DNA of 64,000 bases from Dehalococcoidia bacterium (GTDB lineage Bacteria > Chloroflexota > Dehalococcoidia > GIF9 > AB-539-J10): assembly GCA_030610855.1 (NCBI GenBank), contig JAUWQY010000003.1, positions 1 through 64,000 on the forward strand. Direction: 5' to 3'. Below, in pieces: positions 33,574-43,115 of this stretch; the stretch's first letter is position 1, and every line of letters begins with the position of its first letter. The position numbers and the translations under genes are program-made. Under the pieces are notes generated by a model, which saw only the letters and a list, made by a program, of their open reading frames with translations, did not search any database and was not told the origin of the DNA.

Positions 33574-34696
33574 GAACAGCTATTCCATCGTGGTCAGCTT
33601 GGGTAAGGATGCTACTACCGGCAAATACAAATACCAGTGGGTAAGCGTCAAGGGAACTAAAAAGGACGCCGAAAAGCGGCTTAGCGAGTTGCTGCACCAG
33701 CTCGATCACGGGGCTTTTATTAGGCCCGGTAGAACAACACTGAGGGAATACCTAGAGAAATGGCTCTCAGAGTACGTGAAACCCAACCTGTCACCGCGAG
33801 GCTTTGAAAGGTATCAAGGCATTGTCATACATTATTTTATCCCTGAAATGGGGAATATTATCCTGACGCAGCTAAAACCGGAGCACATTCAGAAGCACTA
33901 TATCTCCATGTTCAATAAGGGCCTCACCGCCGGAACGGTTCGCTATCACCATGCTGTGATTCACAAGGCATTACAGACGGCTATCAAGTGGGGACTGTTA
34001 AACCATAACGCAGTTGAGGGTGCGGACGTACCCCACTCCCGTCAAAATGAGATGCAGACATGGGATGAATATGAAGTCAACCGCTTCTTGGAGACTACCA
34101 GGGGTAGTCATTACTATGCTCTATTCCACACGGCACTATTCACCGGGATGCGACGGTCTGAATTGCTAGCATTGCAGTGGCGAGACATAGACCTCCATCA
34201 AATTCACGTTAACCGCTCACTTCACCAGCTAAGGGATGGTAGCTACGTGTTTACACCGCCGAAATCAGCCAAAAGTAGACGTACCGTAGCCCTCTCCCCT
34301 TCATCCGTTCTTACGCTAACAGAGCATAAAGAAAAGCAACAGGGAATGCGAGGCATGTTAGGGACACGGCTAAAGAACGATGACTTGGTCTTCAGCACAC
34401 CGGATGGCAAGCCATTACGTCCTAACACGGTCACCCGTGCGTGGGCTACGTTGGCAGCTAAAGCAGGTGTCAAACCTATTCGCTTGCATGATGCACGCCA
34501 CAGCCACGCCTCTTTGATGCTCAAGCAGGGGGTACACCCCAAGATAGTCCAAGAGAGGCTAGGCCATTCCAGTATTCAGATCACCCTTGATACTTACAGT
34601 CACGTAGCCCCTGGACTTCAGCAGGCAGCAGCGGAGAGCTTTGATAGACTGCTTAACAGCAAGAGTGAAGACCTGACTGTTGAAAATCATTATTAG
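33545..34696 (+). CDS. int: Tyrosine-type phage integrase
   Basis: This 383-residue integrase has an AP2-like arm-binding start (IKKRGKNSYSIVVSLGKD) and a SAM-like core-binding domain (about 65-150). Its catalytic domain has Arg in TGMRRSELLAL, H-x-x-R in LHDARHSHASLML, and LGHSSIQITLDTYSH with the nucleophile Tyr. The length is normal for the family. It ends about 80 bases from the 3' end of tRNA-Glu, the classic arrangement for integration into a tRNA gene. The start overlaps the upstream zinc-ribbon gene by 29 bases. Confidence 0.92.
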   Translation: MRGHIKKRGKNSYSIVVSLGKDATTGKYKYQWVSVKGTKKDAEKRLSELLHQLDHGAFIRPGRTTLREYLEKWLSEYVKPNLSPRGFERYQGIVIHYFIPEMGNIILTQLKPEHIQKHYISMFNKGLTAGTVRYHHAVIHKALQTAIKWGLLNHNAVEGADVPHSRQNEMQTWDEYEVNRFLETTRGSHYYALFHTALFTGMRRSELLALQWRDIDLHQIHVNRSLHQLRDGSYVFTPPKSAKSRRTVALSPSSVLTLTEHKEKQQGMRGMLGTRLKNDDLVFSTPDGKPLRPNTVTRAWATLAAKAGVKPIRLHDARHSHASLMLKQGVHPKIVQERLGHSSIQITLDTYSHVAPGLQQAAAESFDRLLNSKSEDLTVENHY

Positions 34697-34726
34697 CATA
34701 TTATTAGCAAAACGACAAGAATAAGC

Positions 34727-34761
34727 CCCCTGTTCACAGAATTTAGCTTCAAAACAGGGGG
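34727..34761. terminator. Bidirectional terminator between integrase and tRNA-Glu
   Basis: CCCCCTGTT (34727-34735) and AACAGGGGG (34753-34761) form a perfect 9-bp stem with a 17-base loop. It can end both the integrase transcript (plus) and the tRNA transcript (minus, followed by CTTATTCTT). Confidence 0.65.
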
Positions 34762-34773
34762 TGGCCTTATCAT

Positions 34774-34850
34774 TGGTAGCGCATACCGGATTCGAACCGG
34801 TGATCTCCTCCTTGAGAGGGAGGTGTCCTAGGCCTCTAGACGAATGCGCC
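34774..34850 (-). tRNA. tRNA-Glu (CTC)
   Basis: A full cloverleaf is visible on the minus strand. The acceptor is GGCGCAT/ATGCGCT, and the anticodon arm CCTCC-CTCTCAA-GGAGG carries anticodon CTC. The T arm contains GGTTCGAATCC. The discriminator A is followed by an encoded CCA (34774-34776). Its 3' end faces the integrase and is the probable attachment site of the mobile element. Confidence 0.95.
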
Positions 34851-34857
34851 GCACTAG

Positions 34858-34928
34858 CTGGGGATCCAGGATTCGAACCTGGCCTAACTGATCCAGAGTC
34901 AGTCGTCCTACCGCTAGACTAATCCCCA
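34858..34928 (-). tRNA. tRNA-Gln (CTG)
   Basis: On the minus strand the acceptor is TGGGGAT/ATCCCCA, and the anticodon arm ACTGA-CTCTGGA-TCAGT carries anticodon CTG. The T arm contains GGTTCGAATCC. The discriminator is G and CCA is not encoded. It is seven bases upstream of tRNA-Glu and shares its promoter. Confidence 0.95.
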
Positions 34929-34938
34929 ACAGACCAGT

Positions 34939-34967
34939 ATTATAGCTATTTTTGCTGTCTGGAGCAA
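34939..34967 (-). promoter_or_regulatory. Promoter of the tRNA-Gln/tRNA-Glu unit
   Basis: On the minus strand TTGCTC (34962-34967), a 17-base spacer and TATAAT (34939-34944) lie just upstream of tRNA-Gln at 34928. It would start transcription near 34932. Confidence 0.65.
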
Positions 34968-35021
34968 CGAGAGAGAATCCGAAAGCAGCTCTACGTTGGC
35001 AGTTGATAACCTGGAGCGCAG

Positions 35022-35417
35022 CTAGCGCTTCGTGTATTGTGGTGCCTTGCGAGCTCGCTTGAGTCCGTATTTCTTGCGTTCTTTGACTCTGGCATCTCGA
35101 GTAAGCAAGCCTTCTTTGCGCAGAATGGGCTTAAAGAGCTCATTCTCTTTCACGAGGGCTCGAGCAATGCCGTGACGGATGGCTTCAGCCTGGCTACTGA
35201 GACCGCCGCCATTCACTTTTGCTGTGACGCGAAATCTGCCCGTAGTATCCGTGGATAGAAAGGGATGCTCGATCTTGCGGCGATGCTCAAGGCGAGAGAA
35301 AGCCTCTTGATAGGGCTTATCATTGACTACGATCTCCCCCTTGCCGGAGAAAAGCCTAACCTGTGCTATGGCACATTTGCGTCTACCTGTTCCCCAAATG
35401 TAAGTTTCCTCGCTCAT
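35022..35417 (-). CDS. rpsI: Ribosomal protein S9
   Basis: This 131-residue small-subunit protein has the YIWGTGRRKCAIAQVRL start, the GGGLSSQAEAIRHGIARAL helix and the terminal KAPQYTKR that reaches the P-site tRNA. It follows rplM by six bases. It is the last gene of the ribosomal superoperon, and no convincing T-run terminator follows. Confidence 0.97.
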   Translation of the reverse strand: MSEETYIWGTGRRKCAIAQVRLFSGKGEIVVNDKPYQEAFSRLEHRRKIEHPFLSTDTTGRFRVTAKVNGGGLSSQAEAIRHGIARALVKENELFKPILRKEGLLTRDARVKERKKYGLKRARKAPQYTKR

Positions 35418-35423
35418 AAGTTA

Positions 35424-35960
35424 TCACCTTGCCTTTGGTAATATTTCGCTTTCATCGCGTTTATCCTCAGCGTCACAACGTTCCTTCCCTTCCCTTCGTC
35501 CAAGGTCAGAATGACAGGGGGCGAAAAGTTCAGCGCCAGGGCGGCAGAGGGAAGCCTGAGCCTGGTGGGGATGCTCGTTTCCAGCGTAAACCTTCAGTTT
35601 CTTAAACATAGCTCTGCCTAGACTATTGTGAGGCAACATGCCCTTAACCGCAAGTTCAACGACGCGGACGGGGTTTTGACTGAAAAGCTCCTTAAAGCTC
35701 GGGCTCTTCAAGCCACCGGGATATCCAGAGTGTCTATAGTAAATCTTCTGTTCCGCTTTCCTGCCAGTCACCCTCACTTGGGCGGCATTGACCATTACAA
35801 CGTAGTCACCGGTATCAATATGAGGGGCATACATTGGCTTATGTTTTCCCATGAGTAAATGAGCTACCCGTGCCGCCATTCTTCCCAAGGTCTTGTCCGC
35901 GGCATCAATCACCCACCACTCTCGCTTGATATCTTTAGCTCTAGGGCTATAAGTCTTCAT
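35424..35960 (-). CDS. rplM: Ribosomal protein L13 with abnormal C-terminal extension
   Basis: The core ([20 protein letters not shown] to [11 protein letters not shown]) is a normal L13 of about 140 residues. The usual end shortly after HPHQAQ is replaced by about 36 extra residues ([20 protein letters not shown] and a charged tail) to residue 178. The DNA of this tail includes a TGTCATTCTGAC stretch like the dispersed intergenic repeats of related genomes. This suggests an insertion or frameshift that removed the stop. The ATG at 35960 follows the truA stop by two bases; earlier in-frame starts lie within truA. Confidence 0.92.
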   Translation of the reverse strand: MKTYSPRAKDIKREWWVIDAADKTLGRMAARVAHLLMGKHKPMYAPHIDTGDYVVMVNAAQVRVTGRKAEQKIYYRHSGYPGGLKSPSFKELFSQNPVRVVELAVKGMLPHNSLGRAMFKKLKVYAGNEHPHQAQASLCRPGAELFAPCHSDLGRREGKERCDAEDKRDESEILPKAR

Positions 35961-35962
35961 CT

Positions 35963-36748
35963 CTAGCTTCCCAAAGGTGCAGGATAGTTGACATTCATAA
36001 GGTATAAGCCACACGGAGGAGACAGAGGACCGGCCAGACCCAGACTCCTCGCCTCCATTATATCACGAAAGTCCGGAACGCCTATCTTCCCTCGGCCCAA
36101 TTTGGTGAGAAGACCTACGGTGCTACGTACCTGGTGAGGCAAAAAGGAACTAGCCACGATGCGAAAAACGGTGAAGTCGCCCGTTCTTTCGACTCCCGCT
36201 TCATGAACGTTGCGAAACGTGCTCCTGCTATCATCCAGAGCACTGGCAAAGGAGGCAAAATCATGCTCACCTTGGATAAGCTGGCAGGCCTCATTCATCG
36301 TCTCTATGTCCAGCATTCTAGGCATGAACAGAGCAAATCTCTGGCTAAACGGCGATCGCGTATTGCTATTAAGAATACGATAATGGTACTCCCGGCTCAG
36401 AGCATGACGTCGGACGTTGAAATCATCCCTAGCCCTGTAGGCTGCTTTCACCGCGATATCTCCAGGTAAATAATGGTTCAGTGCTCTAACTAGCGTCATG
36501 GTATCCAATGCAGATTTCGCCCAGAAGCTCGCCACTTGCCCTTTGGCGTGTACGCCGGTATCAGTTCTACTAGCTGCCATAACTCGGCTGCTTCGCCCAC
36601 AGAATTGCCTTAGAGCTTGCTCAAGCTCACCTTGAACAGTAGGCAAGCCGACCTGCCATTGAAAGCCGTGATACTGCGTGCCGTCATATTCTACGAGCAA
36701 AATGTACTTACTTAACCAGCTCAATTTGAACCATAGGCGCACTATCAC
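35963..36748 (-). CDS. truA: tRNA pseudouridine synthase A
   Basis: This 261-residue enzyme makes pseudouridine 38-40 in tRNA anticodon stems. The catalytic Asp is in [17 protein letters not shown], and the [13 protein letters not shown] motif near the end is typical. The GTG at 36748 overlaps rplQ by 41 bases; a TTG at 36724, nearer the conserved [15 protein letters not shown], is an equally likely start. It is placed between rplQ and rplM, a common order. Confidence 0.93.
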   Translation of the reverse strand: MIVRLWFKLSWLSKYILLVEYDGTQYHGFQWQVGLPTVQGELEQALRQFCGRSSRVMAASRTDTGVHAKGQVASFWAKSALDTMTLVRALNHYLPGDIAVKAAYRARDDFNVRRHALSREYHYRILNSNTRSPFSQRFALFMPRMLDIETMNEACQLIQGEHDFASFASALDDSRSTFRNVHEAGVERTGDFTVFRIVASSFLPHQVRSTVGLLTKLGRGKIGVPDFRDIMEARSLGLAGPLSPPCGLYLMNVNYPAPLGS

Positions 36749-37061
36749 CAGGGCGAGGTCCTAGCTTTAGCAGTCTTGTATAACCTCCGTTACGATTGGC
36801 ATAGCTCGGAGCAATCTCCGCAAATAGCTTGTCAACCACCCTCTTACCGGTAACAAAGGATAAGGCCTCCCGCCTGGAGGCAAGGCTCCCGTCCTTACCT
36901 AAAGTAATCATCTTCTCCGCCAAACTGCGGACCTCTTTGGCTTTGGCTTCAGTGGTGACGATTCTTTCGTGAGTCAGAAGCGCCGTAACCTGATTTCGGT
37001 ATAGCGCCCACCTGTGCCCTGTGGACCTATTCAGTTTCCGTCCTGCTAACTTGTGTCTCAT
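36708..37061 (-). CDS. rplQ: Ribosomal protein L17
   Basis: This 117-residue protein has the [20 protein letters not shown] start and terminal [13 protein letters not shown] typical of L17, which lines the exit-tunnel region of the large subunit. It overlaps the rpoA stop by four bases (ATGA) and is coupled to it. Confidence 0.97.
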   Translation of the reverse strand: MRHKLAGRKLNRSTGHRWALYRNQVTALLTHERIVTTEAKAKEVRSLAEKMITLGKDGSLASRREALSFVTGKRVVDKLFAEIAPSYANRNGGYTRLLKLGPRPGDSAPMVQIELVK

Positions 37062-37978
37062 TCCTCCTTCTTCTTAAGAGCAGGAGAGCCTGGCTTTGCC
37101 AGCAGCTCCTCCACTTCTGCTCGAGACTTCTCCCCCAGACCGGGCAAAGGCGGCAAACCATCCCTGCCTTTCTCTATCAATTGTCCCAAAGTGAGAATGC
37201 CCGCCCTCTTCAAGCTATTATAGGAACGAGTCGATAGATTCAGTTCTTCCAGAGGAGTATCATATTGCTCGGGCAAAACGCCCAGATCTTCTGCCATGGG
37301 AACTTCAAGTTCCCTGATGGAGGAGAATTGGTTGATCAAGATGGTAGCACTCTGAGTGAGCGCCTCCCAGGGGGGAATCGTGGCGTCGGTCCAGATTTCC
37401 AGGGTGAGCCTTTCCTGGCTCGCTTCTTGGCCGGGCCTGATGGATTCTACAGAGAAATTGACTTTCCGCACCGGGGTGAAGATGGCGTCTATTGCCAGAG
37501 CTCCAGCCGGCAGACCATCGGTCGACTTAGCGGGCACATAGCCTTTTCCTAACTCCACGTTAAGCTCGACGTAAAGTCTAGCCTTAGGGGAGTCAAGAGC
37601 AGCTAGATAAAGCTCAGGATTGGCAATGCGAAAGTCAGTCGACGGCTTAATATCGCCGGCACAGACCTTGCCTTCCCCCTCTACCTCCAGGGTCAACTGT
37701 CCGGGTTGATGGGAGAGAGCGTAGAGTCTGAGCTGCCTGATATTCATCAAGAACTCCATAGCATCCTCTTTCACATAGGGAATGGGACAGAACTCATGCT
37801 GAATTCCTTCGATCTTGACCCATGTTACCGCAGCACCATAGAGAGAACTGAGAAGCATACGTCGCAGGGCATTGCCCAAAGTGGTACCGAAACCTGGCTC
37901 CAGAGGTTCAGCAAGAAAACGACCATGATTGCTGGTACCTTCAACACAACTTACAGTGGGGATAGACAATCCGGACAT
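37058..37978 (-). CDS. rpoA: RNA polymerase alpha subunit
   Basis: This 306-residue subunit has an N-terminal dimerisation domain ([20 protein letters not shown]) and a C-terminal helix-hairpin-helix domain ([20 protein letters not shown]). It assembles polymerase and contacts activators and UP elements. It is a little shorter than the 329 residues of E. coli. It lies between rpsD and rplQ in the usual alpha order. Confidence 0.97.
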   Translation of the reverse strand: MSGLSIPTVSCVEGTSNHGRFLAEPLEPGFGTTLGNALRRMLLSSLYGAAVTWVKIEGIQHEFCPIPYVKEDAMEFLMNIRQLRLYALSHQPGQLTLEVEGEGKVCAGDIKPSTDFRIANPELYLAALDSPKARLYVELNVELGKGYVPAKSTDGLPAGALAIDAIFTPVRKVNFSVESIRPGQEASQERLTLEIWTDATIPPWEALTQSATILINQFSSIRELEVPMAEDLGVLPEQYDTPLEELNLSTRSYNSLKRAGILTLGQLIEKGRDGLPPLPGLGEKSRAEVEELLAKPGSPALKKKEE

Positions 37979-37981
37979 AGC

Positions 37982-38614
37982 TCACCTCGAGTAGTATTCA
38001 ACGACAGCTTTCTCGTTGAATCCAGCTTCAATGTCTTCCTTGGCCGGCAGATTCACTACTCTGCCTGTCATGCTTTCTTTGTCCAGGCTTAGCCAATTAG
38101 GGATGAGTTTTCCCTCAACCTCCTCAGCTACCCTCTTATAGTACTCGGTCTTTGTACTGGCATCCCGCCACTTTATGATGTCTCCCGCTTTCACTAGAAA
38201 GGAAGGGATATCTGTTTTCTGTCCATTGACAGTTAGGTGGCCATGCCCGGCTATCTGTCTGGCTTGGGCCCGAGAATCAGCAAAGCCCAGGCGATAAACC
38301 ACGTTATCCAATCTTCTTTCCAGCAAAATGAGAAGGTTTTCTCCGGTGGTACTTGGTCCCTTCTTCGCCTCAACAAAAAACCTGCGAAATTGTCGCTCCA
38401 GAACACCATAGCTAAAGCGAACCTTCTGCTTTTCCCGCAGTTGGAGTCCGCGATCGGAAATAACGGTGCGCCCTCGGCGCCGAGAACGCCCGCCAGGAGG
38501 AACACTTCTCTTCTCTAAAGGGCATTTAGGTGTAGCGCACCTCTCGCCCTTGAGCATCAACTTGTCTCCAAAGCGCCGACATAGGCGACAGACCGGACCT
38601 GTGTAACGCGCCAT
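37982..38614 (-). CDS. rpsD: Ribosomal protein S4 (zinc-binding form)
   Basis: This 210-residue protein starts [19 protein letters not shown]. Four Cys (CRLC then CATPKC) form the zinc site of C+ S4. The S4 RNA-binding domain is visible ([20 protein letters not shown]). The ATG at 38614 follows GGGAGGAGAAGAG; an upstream extension would enter rpsK. S4 initiates 30S assembly and may repress the alpha operon. Confidence 0.97.
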   Translation of the reverse strand: MARYTGPVCRLCRRFGDKLMLKGERCATPKCPLEKRSVPPGGRSRRRGRTVISDRGLQLREKQKVRFSYGVLERQFRRFFVEAKKGPSTTGENLLILLERRLDNVVYRLGFADSRAQARQIAGHGHLTVNGQKTDIPSFLVKAGDIIKWRDASTKTEYYKRVAEEVEGKLIPNWLSLDKESMTGRVVNLPAKEDIEAGFNEKAVVEYYSR

Positions 38615-38615
38615 T

Positions 38616-38999
38616 TTATACTCTTCTCCTCCCTCGCGGTCGGCAGCCATTATGGGGAATGGGTGTCACGTCTCTGATGGCAGTGACAATAATCCCGGAA
38701 GCCTGCAAAGCACGAATCGCTGCTTCGCGTCCGCTACCCGGGCCTTTAACGTATACTTCGACTCGGCGCATGCCATCACCCGTTGCCCGGTGTGCCGCGT
38801 CTCTGGCGGCTAACTGGGCAGCGTAAGCGGTGCCTTTCCTGGAACCCTTGAATCCGGCACTACCGGAACTCCCCCAGGCGATAACATTGCCCTGCATGTC
38901 AGTAATGGTAATGCTTGTGTTATTGAAAGTGGACTGGATATAAGCCTTGCCTTCACTAACCTTTCTATGGGCCTTGCGAATCTTCTTCTTCTTTGGCAT
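38616..38999 (-). CDS. rpsK: Ribosomal protein S11
   Basis: This 127-residue protein has [20 protein letters not shown] and the C-terminal [11 protein letters not shown], both typical of S11 in the 30S platform. It lies between rpsM and rpsD, one base from the latter. Confidence 0.97.
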   Translation of the reverse strand: MPKKKKIRKAHRKVSEGKAYIQSTFNNTSITITDMQGNVIAWGSSGSAGFKGSRKGTAYAAQLAARDAAHRATGDGMRRVEVYVKGPGSGREAAIRALQASGIIVTAIRDVTPIPHNGCRPRGRRRV

Positions 39000-39017
39000 T
39001 TTATGAAAACGCGCCCC

Positions 39018-39407
39018 TTACTTCTTAGCTATGCCACGTCGCTGCCCTCGACCGGCCACTGTCTTCCTGGGCCCTCTTTTTGTCCGGGCGTTTGTACGTG
39101 TTCTCTGCCCGTGAACTGGCAACCTCATGCGGTGTCTTGTGCCCCGATAGCAGCCAATCTCAATGAGGCGCTTTATGTCAGATTGAACATCTCTCCTGAG
39201 ATCGCCCTCCACCCTATGCTCTTTATCAATGACGTCTCGGATTCGGGCAACTTGTTCTTCACTGAGGTCCTTAACTCTAATGCCAGGATCGGTGCCGGTG
39301 GCAGCCAGAATGCGCTGACTTGATGTAATACCGATGCCGTAGATGCGCTGAAGGGCTACCCCAACGGGCTTATCCTTAGGAAGGTCTATACTAGCAATGC
39401 GTGCCAT
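39018..39407 (-). CDS. rpsM: Ribosomal protein S13
   Basis: This 129-residue protein has [20 protein letters not shown] at the start and the basic [18 protein letters not shown] tail that contacts tRNA. It lies in the 30S head and follows rpmJ in the operon. Confidence 0.97.
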   Translation of the reverse strand: MARIASIDLPKDKPVGVALQRIYGIGITSSQRILAATGTDPGIRVKDLSEEQVARIRDVIDKEHRVEGDLRRDVQSDIKRLIEIGCYRGTRHRMRLPVHGQRTRTNARTKRGPRKTVAGRGQRRGIAKK

Positions 39408-39516
39408 TATCTATCCCTCAATCCTCAATGCCTGAGCCCTAATCTCCGAATGCGAAACCCCTCCGATCATACAACAGCAGTCAGGATTTCGATTCTTATG
39501 TCTAGGGTCACTCATT

Positions 39517-39630
39517 CTATCCCTGCCTCTGTTTGTGTTTTGGATTCTCACAAATAACCCTGACCACACCTTCTCGCCTGACAACTTTGCATTTCCTGCA
39601 TATGGGTTTAACCGAAGCTCTTACTTTCAT
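39517..39630 (-). CDS. rpmJ: Ribosomal protein L36
   Basis: This 37-residue protein ([20 protein letters not shown]) has the CxxC...C...H zinc ligands of the zinc-type L36 (C11, C14, C27, H32). It lies between infA and rpsM, its usual position. The stop is TAG at 39517. Confidence 0.95.
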   Translation of the reverse strand: MKVRASVKPICRKCKVVRREGVVRVICENPKHKQRQG

Positions 39631-39689
39631 CTTCCGTTACGATAGAGACAAACCCTGTTATGATAAACCTTATTGCTCAGCCTGTCAAA

Positions 39690-39908
39690 CTACTTGAGTC
39701 GATAAGTCACCCTGCCCCGGCTCAGATCATAGGGGGAGAGTTCCACCAGAACTCTATCTCCGGGCAAGATCTTGATATAGTGCTTTCTCATCTTGCCGGA
39801 AATATGGGCCAGTACTTTATGTCCATTTGCCAATTCGACACGAAACATGGTGTTAGGCAAAACCGTCATCACTTTGCCTTCGACTTCTATTCTTTCCTTC
39901 TTAGCCAT
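39690..39908 (-). CDS. infA: Translation initiation factor IF-1
   Basis: This 72-residue OB-fold protein has [20 protein letters not shown] and the terminal [12 protein letters not shown]. It binds the A site of the 30S subunit during initiation. It lies between map and rpmJ. Confidence 0.97.
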   Translation of the reverse strand: MAKKERIEVEGKVMTVLPNTMFRVELANGHKVLAHISGKMRKHYIKILPGDRVLVELSPYDLSRGRVTYRLK

Positions 39909-39922
39909 TCTCTAGCTCATAC

Positions 39923-40660
39923 TCAAACAAGTATCTCAGCTTCATTGTCGCTTATGGCAACCGTGTGTTCAAAATGCGCCGAAAGACTACCGTCGGCAGT
40001 CAGTACTGTCCAGTGGTTGGGTGCCAGTTTCGTGTGCCAGTCTCCGGCATTAACCATAGGCTCTATAGCAAGAGTCATGCCTCTGCGGAGCAAGGGACCC
40101 TCTCCCACCACGAAATTGGGTATTTGCGGCTCTTCATGAAGATCCCGACCAACTCCGTGCCCTGTGTATTCTCTAACTACAGAGAATCCTCTCGATTCAA
40201 CGTAATGTTGAATCGCAGATGCGATATCATCTACCGATGCCTCGCTTATAGCTCGAGCGATGCCTGACCTCAGACTACCTTCTGTAGCCGAGATGAGTTC
40301 CTCGGCCTTACTGTTTATCCGTCCCAGGCCTATAGTTATGGCGGCATCGGTATGAAGGCCATTAAGCCTTGCTCCTACATCGAGAGAGACGATGTCTCCT
40401 TCTTCCAGTATTCGCTCACCGGGGATACCGTGAACTATCTCATCATTTACAGAAACACATAAACTGGCAGGGAAGCCGCGATAATTCTTGAAAGAAGGTA
40501 CGACACCCCGCTTTGCGGATTCTTCGGCCATGATTTCATCTAACCGGCTAGTCCTAATCCCGGGCCTCACTTCTGTTCTTAGTTTGTCTAAGATACCGGC
40601 GAGGATTTTGCCACACTTTCGCATGATAATTACTTCCTCATCAGATTTTATGATTATCAT
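39923..40660 (-). CDS. map: Methionine aminopeptidase, type I
   Basis: This 245-residue metalloprotease removes the initiator Met. The metal ligands appear in LDVGARLNGLHTDAAITIG (two Asp), GHGVGRDLHEEP (His), LAIEPMVN (Glu) and a C-terminal HFEHTVAI (Glu). It lies between adk and infA, as in many spc operons. Confidence 0.96.
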   Translation of the reverse strand: MIIIKSDEEVIIMRKCGKILAGILDKLRTEVRPGIRTSRLDEIMAEESAKRGVVPSFKNYRGFPASLCVSVNDEIVHGIPGERILEEGDIVSLDVGARLNGLHTDAAITIGLGRINSKAEELISATEGSLRSGIARAISEASVDDIASAIQHYVESRGFSVVREYTGHGVGRDLHEEPQIPNFVVGEGPLLRRGMTLAIEPMVNAGDWHTKLAPNHWTVLTADGSLSAHFEHTVAISDNEAEILV

Positions 40661-40715
40661 CTATTCTATCCTTGCTTACCTCTGATGTCATTCCGGTGAA
40701 GCACCTCGGCTTCGC

Positions 40716-41372
40716 TCAGGCCGGCAAGGACGCTTTGAGTGCAGAGATTATCTCGCTAGCTACCGCCTGTATTCCCAGGTTCCCGTTGACCCTGCTCAGC
40801 TTGTTCTGTTCCTCATAATAATCAAGGATGGGAGCAGTCTCAGTAAAGAAAACAGTCAGTCGGTCCCTTACTGTTTCCTGCCTGTCATCAGAGCGCTGAT
40901 ACAGTTCACCGCCGCATTTATCGCATCTGCCCGGCGTCTCAGGCGGCGAGTTTATCGCGTGATACGGCGTCTGACAGACCCGGCAAAGCCATCTGCCACT
41001 GAGGCGTTTGATCAGCTCCTCATCGGGGACTTCGATGTATATTGCTTTATCGACACGTTTTCCTTGCTCCTCGAGGGCCCTGTCCAGAACTTCAGCCTGA
41101 TGCAGGGTCCGTGGAAAGCCGTCCAAAATGCAGCCAGAGGCGCAGTCAGGCCGACCGAGTCTTTGCAGAATCATCTCTATGGTTATGTCATCGGGAGCTA
41201 GCAACCCCTTATCCATGTAGCTCTTAGCCGCGAGGCCAGGCCTGGTACCTTCCTCTAATGCCTGACGAAGCAGATCGCCCGAAGCTATGCGAGGCGAACC
41301 TATCTCCCGAGAGAGAATGTCTGCTTGAGTTCCCTTTCCTGCCCCCGGAGCGCCTAGCATGATGATGTACAT
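40716..41372 (-). CDS. adk: Adenylate kinase (zinc LID form)
   Basis: This 218-residue enzyme interconverts ATP + AMP and 2 ADP. It has a P-loop GAPGAGKGTQAD, an AMP site (SGDLLRQAL) and a LID with four Cys (CRVC...CDKC) that bind zinc. Its ATG overlaps the secY stop by one base (TAATG). Confidence 0.97.
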   Translation of the reverse strand: MYIIMLGAPGAGKGTQADILSREIGSPRIASGDLLRQALEEGTRPGLAAKSYMDKGLLAPDDITIEMILQRLGRPDCASGCILDGFPRTLHQAEVLDRALEEQGKRVDKAIYIEVPDEELIKRLSGRWLCRVCQTPYHAINSPPETPGRCDKCGGELYQRSDDRQETVRDRLTVFFTETAPILDYYEEQNKLSRVNGNLGIQAVASEIISALKASLPA

Positions 41373-42670
41373 TACTTCAGGAACCCCTCGTAGCGGCGCA
41401 TGGTTAGCTGAGCCTCCAGTTGCTTCATGGTATCGAGAGCCACACCAACGGCAATAAGCAGGGCGGTACTCTGGAGCACTAGCACCTCGACGCGGGTGAT
41501 TTGTGCCACAACGAAGGGCATAATTGCTACCATAGCGAGGAACAGGGCGCCACCAAAGGTAATGCGTTTTATGACCCTGTTCAGGTAATCGGCCGTTGTC
41601 TTGCCGGGCCGAACACCGGGGATGAAGCCGCTTTGCTGTTGCAGGGTCTGAGCCAGGTGCATCTGCTCAAATATGGTCAGGGTGTAGAAGAAAGCGAAAC
41701 CAATCACCAGGGCGAAGTACAATCCCTGGTAGACCAGTGTATCGGCCTGGAATATCTGAGACATTCTATTCCAGAAATTCGGATCCTGCTCTGGGCCCAT
41801 GAGGAAGCTAGCGATAGTGCCGGGAAATTGCATTATGGCCAGGGCGAAGATAATAGGTATCATACCGGCGGTATTTACTCGCAGCGGTATGTAAGTTGAC
41901 CCCGACTGGCGATACATGCGACCGCCGCGATAAGTGCTCCGGGCATACTGCACAGGAATGCGGCGATGGGCCTCAATGAATATGACTATAAGCACCAAGG
42001 TGGCTAAGCTGAGTATAATGAAGGCGGTGAGGCCCTCTGGGTCTCGGGCGGCTATGAAGCCGCGGCCAATCATCTCGGGCAGGCCGGCAAGGATGCCACC
42101 GAAGATTATTATCGATATTCCGTTCCCTATACCGCGCTCGGTGATCAACTCGCCTAGCCAGACAAGGAACATTGTGCCGGCGACCATTGTTATCACTATG
42201 CTGGCTGTGGTCAACGGAGCGAGCTCGATAGTAACGCCCTGGACGCGTAGTATCGTGAGTATGCCGTAGCCTTGGAGGGCGGCCAAAGGCGCGGTCAGCA
42301 GGTGGGTGATCCGATTGATCTTCTGGCGACCAAGCTCCCCCTCTTGAGACATGGCTTGAAGCCTGGGGATTACCGGGACCAGCAATTGCATGATAATGGA
42401 AGAAGTGATATAGGGATAGATGCCCGTAGCAATGATACTGAAACTCGACATAGCCCCGCCGCTAAAGAGGTCAATCATGCCGAAGAGGAGATTCTGCCCG
42501 AAGAATGCCTGCAATTTATCCAGATCCACTCCGGGCAAGGGAACGTGGGCCAAGAAGCGAAAGACGACCAACATTCCGAGCGTAAAGAGGATCTTTCGCC
42601 TCAGATCAGGCAGTGTCCATATGTCCATCATTGCCTGGACGAGGCGGGGTTGGGTTCTTTTGCGCTGCAT
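41372..42670 (-). CDS. secY: Protein translocase subunit SecY
   Basis: This 432-residue membrane protein has about ten transmembrane segments and forms the Sec channel. Marks include DLFSGGAMSSFSIIATGIYPYI (split here into DLFSGGAMSS and TGIYPYI), the ERGIGNGISIIIFGG loop and GFIPGVRPGKTT. It is encoded between rplO and adk. Confidence 0.97.
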   Translation of the reverse strand: MQRKRTQPRLVQAMMDIWTLPDLRRKILFTLGMLVVFRFLAHVPLPGVDLDKLQAFFGQNLLFGMIDLFSGGAMSSFSIIATGIYPYITSSIIMQLLVPVIPRLQAMSQEGELGRQKINRITHLLTAPLAALQGYGILTILRVQGVTIELAPLTTASIVITMVAGTMFLVWLGELITERGIGNGISIIIFGGILAGLPEMIGRGFIAARDPEGLTAFIILSLATLVLIVIFIEAHRRIPVQYARSTYRGGRMYRQSGSTYIPLRVNTAGMIPIIFALAIMQFPGTIASFLMGPEQDPNFWNRMSQIFQADTLVYQGLYFALVIGFAFFYTLTIFEQMHLAQTLQQQSGFIPGVRPGKTTADYLNRVIKRITFGGALFLAMVAIMPFVVAQITRVEVLVLQSTALLIAVGVALDTMKQLEAQLTMRRYEGFLK

Positions 42671-42671
42671 T

Positions 42672-43115
42672 CTAAGCCTGTTCTATCTTCCCTCCGGCAG
42701 CAAGGATTTTTTTCTCCGCCGATGAGGAGAACTTGTCAGCCGTAACGACTAACGGATGCTTGATTTCGCCCTGGCCGAGGATTTTGGTCGGGCGGTCGAG
42801 AGTGCCGATCAATCCTGCCCGGAGCAATTCCTTGGGGGCTACCTCAGTTCCCGGTGGGAAAATGGTTAACTTTCCCACGTTGACAAGGCTATATTCAATC
42901 TTGAATATGTTAGTGAATCCTCTCTTTCGCGGGAGCCGCTGTATCAAAGGCAACTGGCCCCCTTCAAAGCCAAGGCGCACGCCACCGCCAGAGCGGGCTT
43001 TTTGTCCTTTGCAGCCTCGCCCTGAATAGGTGCCGTGCCCGCTGCCATCTCCTCGCCCTACGCGTTTTCTCTTATGCTTAGCGCCTGTAGGGGGCCTCAG
43101 TTCATTCTGTTTCAT
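42672..43115 (-). CDS. rplO: Ribosomal protein L15
   Basis: This 147-residue protein has [20 protein letters not shown], the glycine-rich start of L15, and the C-terminal [19 protein letters not shown]. The ATG at 43115 lies 14 bases inside the end of rpsE. No rpmD (L30) gene fits between them, unlike the usual order. Confidence 0.96.
   Translation of the reverse strand: MKQNELRPPTGAKHKRKRVGRGDGSGHGTYSGRGCKGQKARSGGGVRLGFEGGQLPLIQRLPRKRGFTNIFKIEYSLVNVGKLTIFPPGTEVAPKELLRAGLIGTLDRPTKILGQGEIKHPLVVTADKFSSSAEKKILAAGGKIEQA

Larger units (their letters stand above)
21660..34776. mobile_element. Integrated mobile element beside tRNA-Glu
   Basis: About 13 kb of mostly minus-strand genes have mobile-element character. 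They include a tyrosine integrase abutting the 3' end of tRNA-Glu, a second tyrosine recombinase, an excisionase-type HTH protein, a private sliding clamp, a Zot/HerA-like ATPase, a sigma-like protein, a DUF932-like protein and many tiny genes with a shared unusual ribosome binding site. The right edge is set by the tRNA. The left edge is a guess, because I could not find a second copy of the tRNA 3' end (search word GGTTCGAATCCGGTATGCGC). No capsid, terminase or conjugation genes are recognisable. It may be a small phage, an integrative plasmid or a satellite. Confidence 0.55.
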
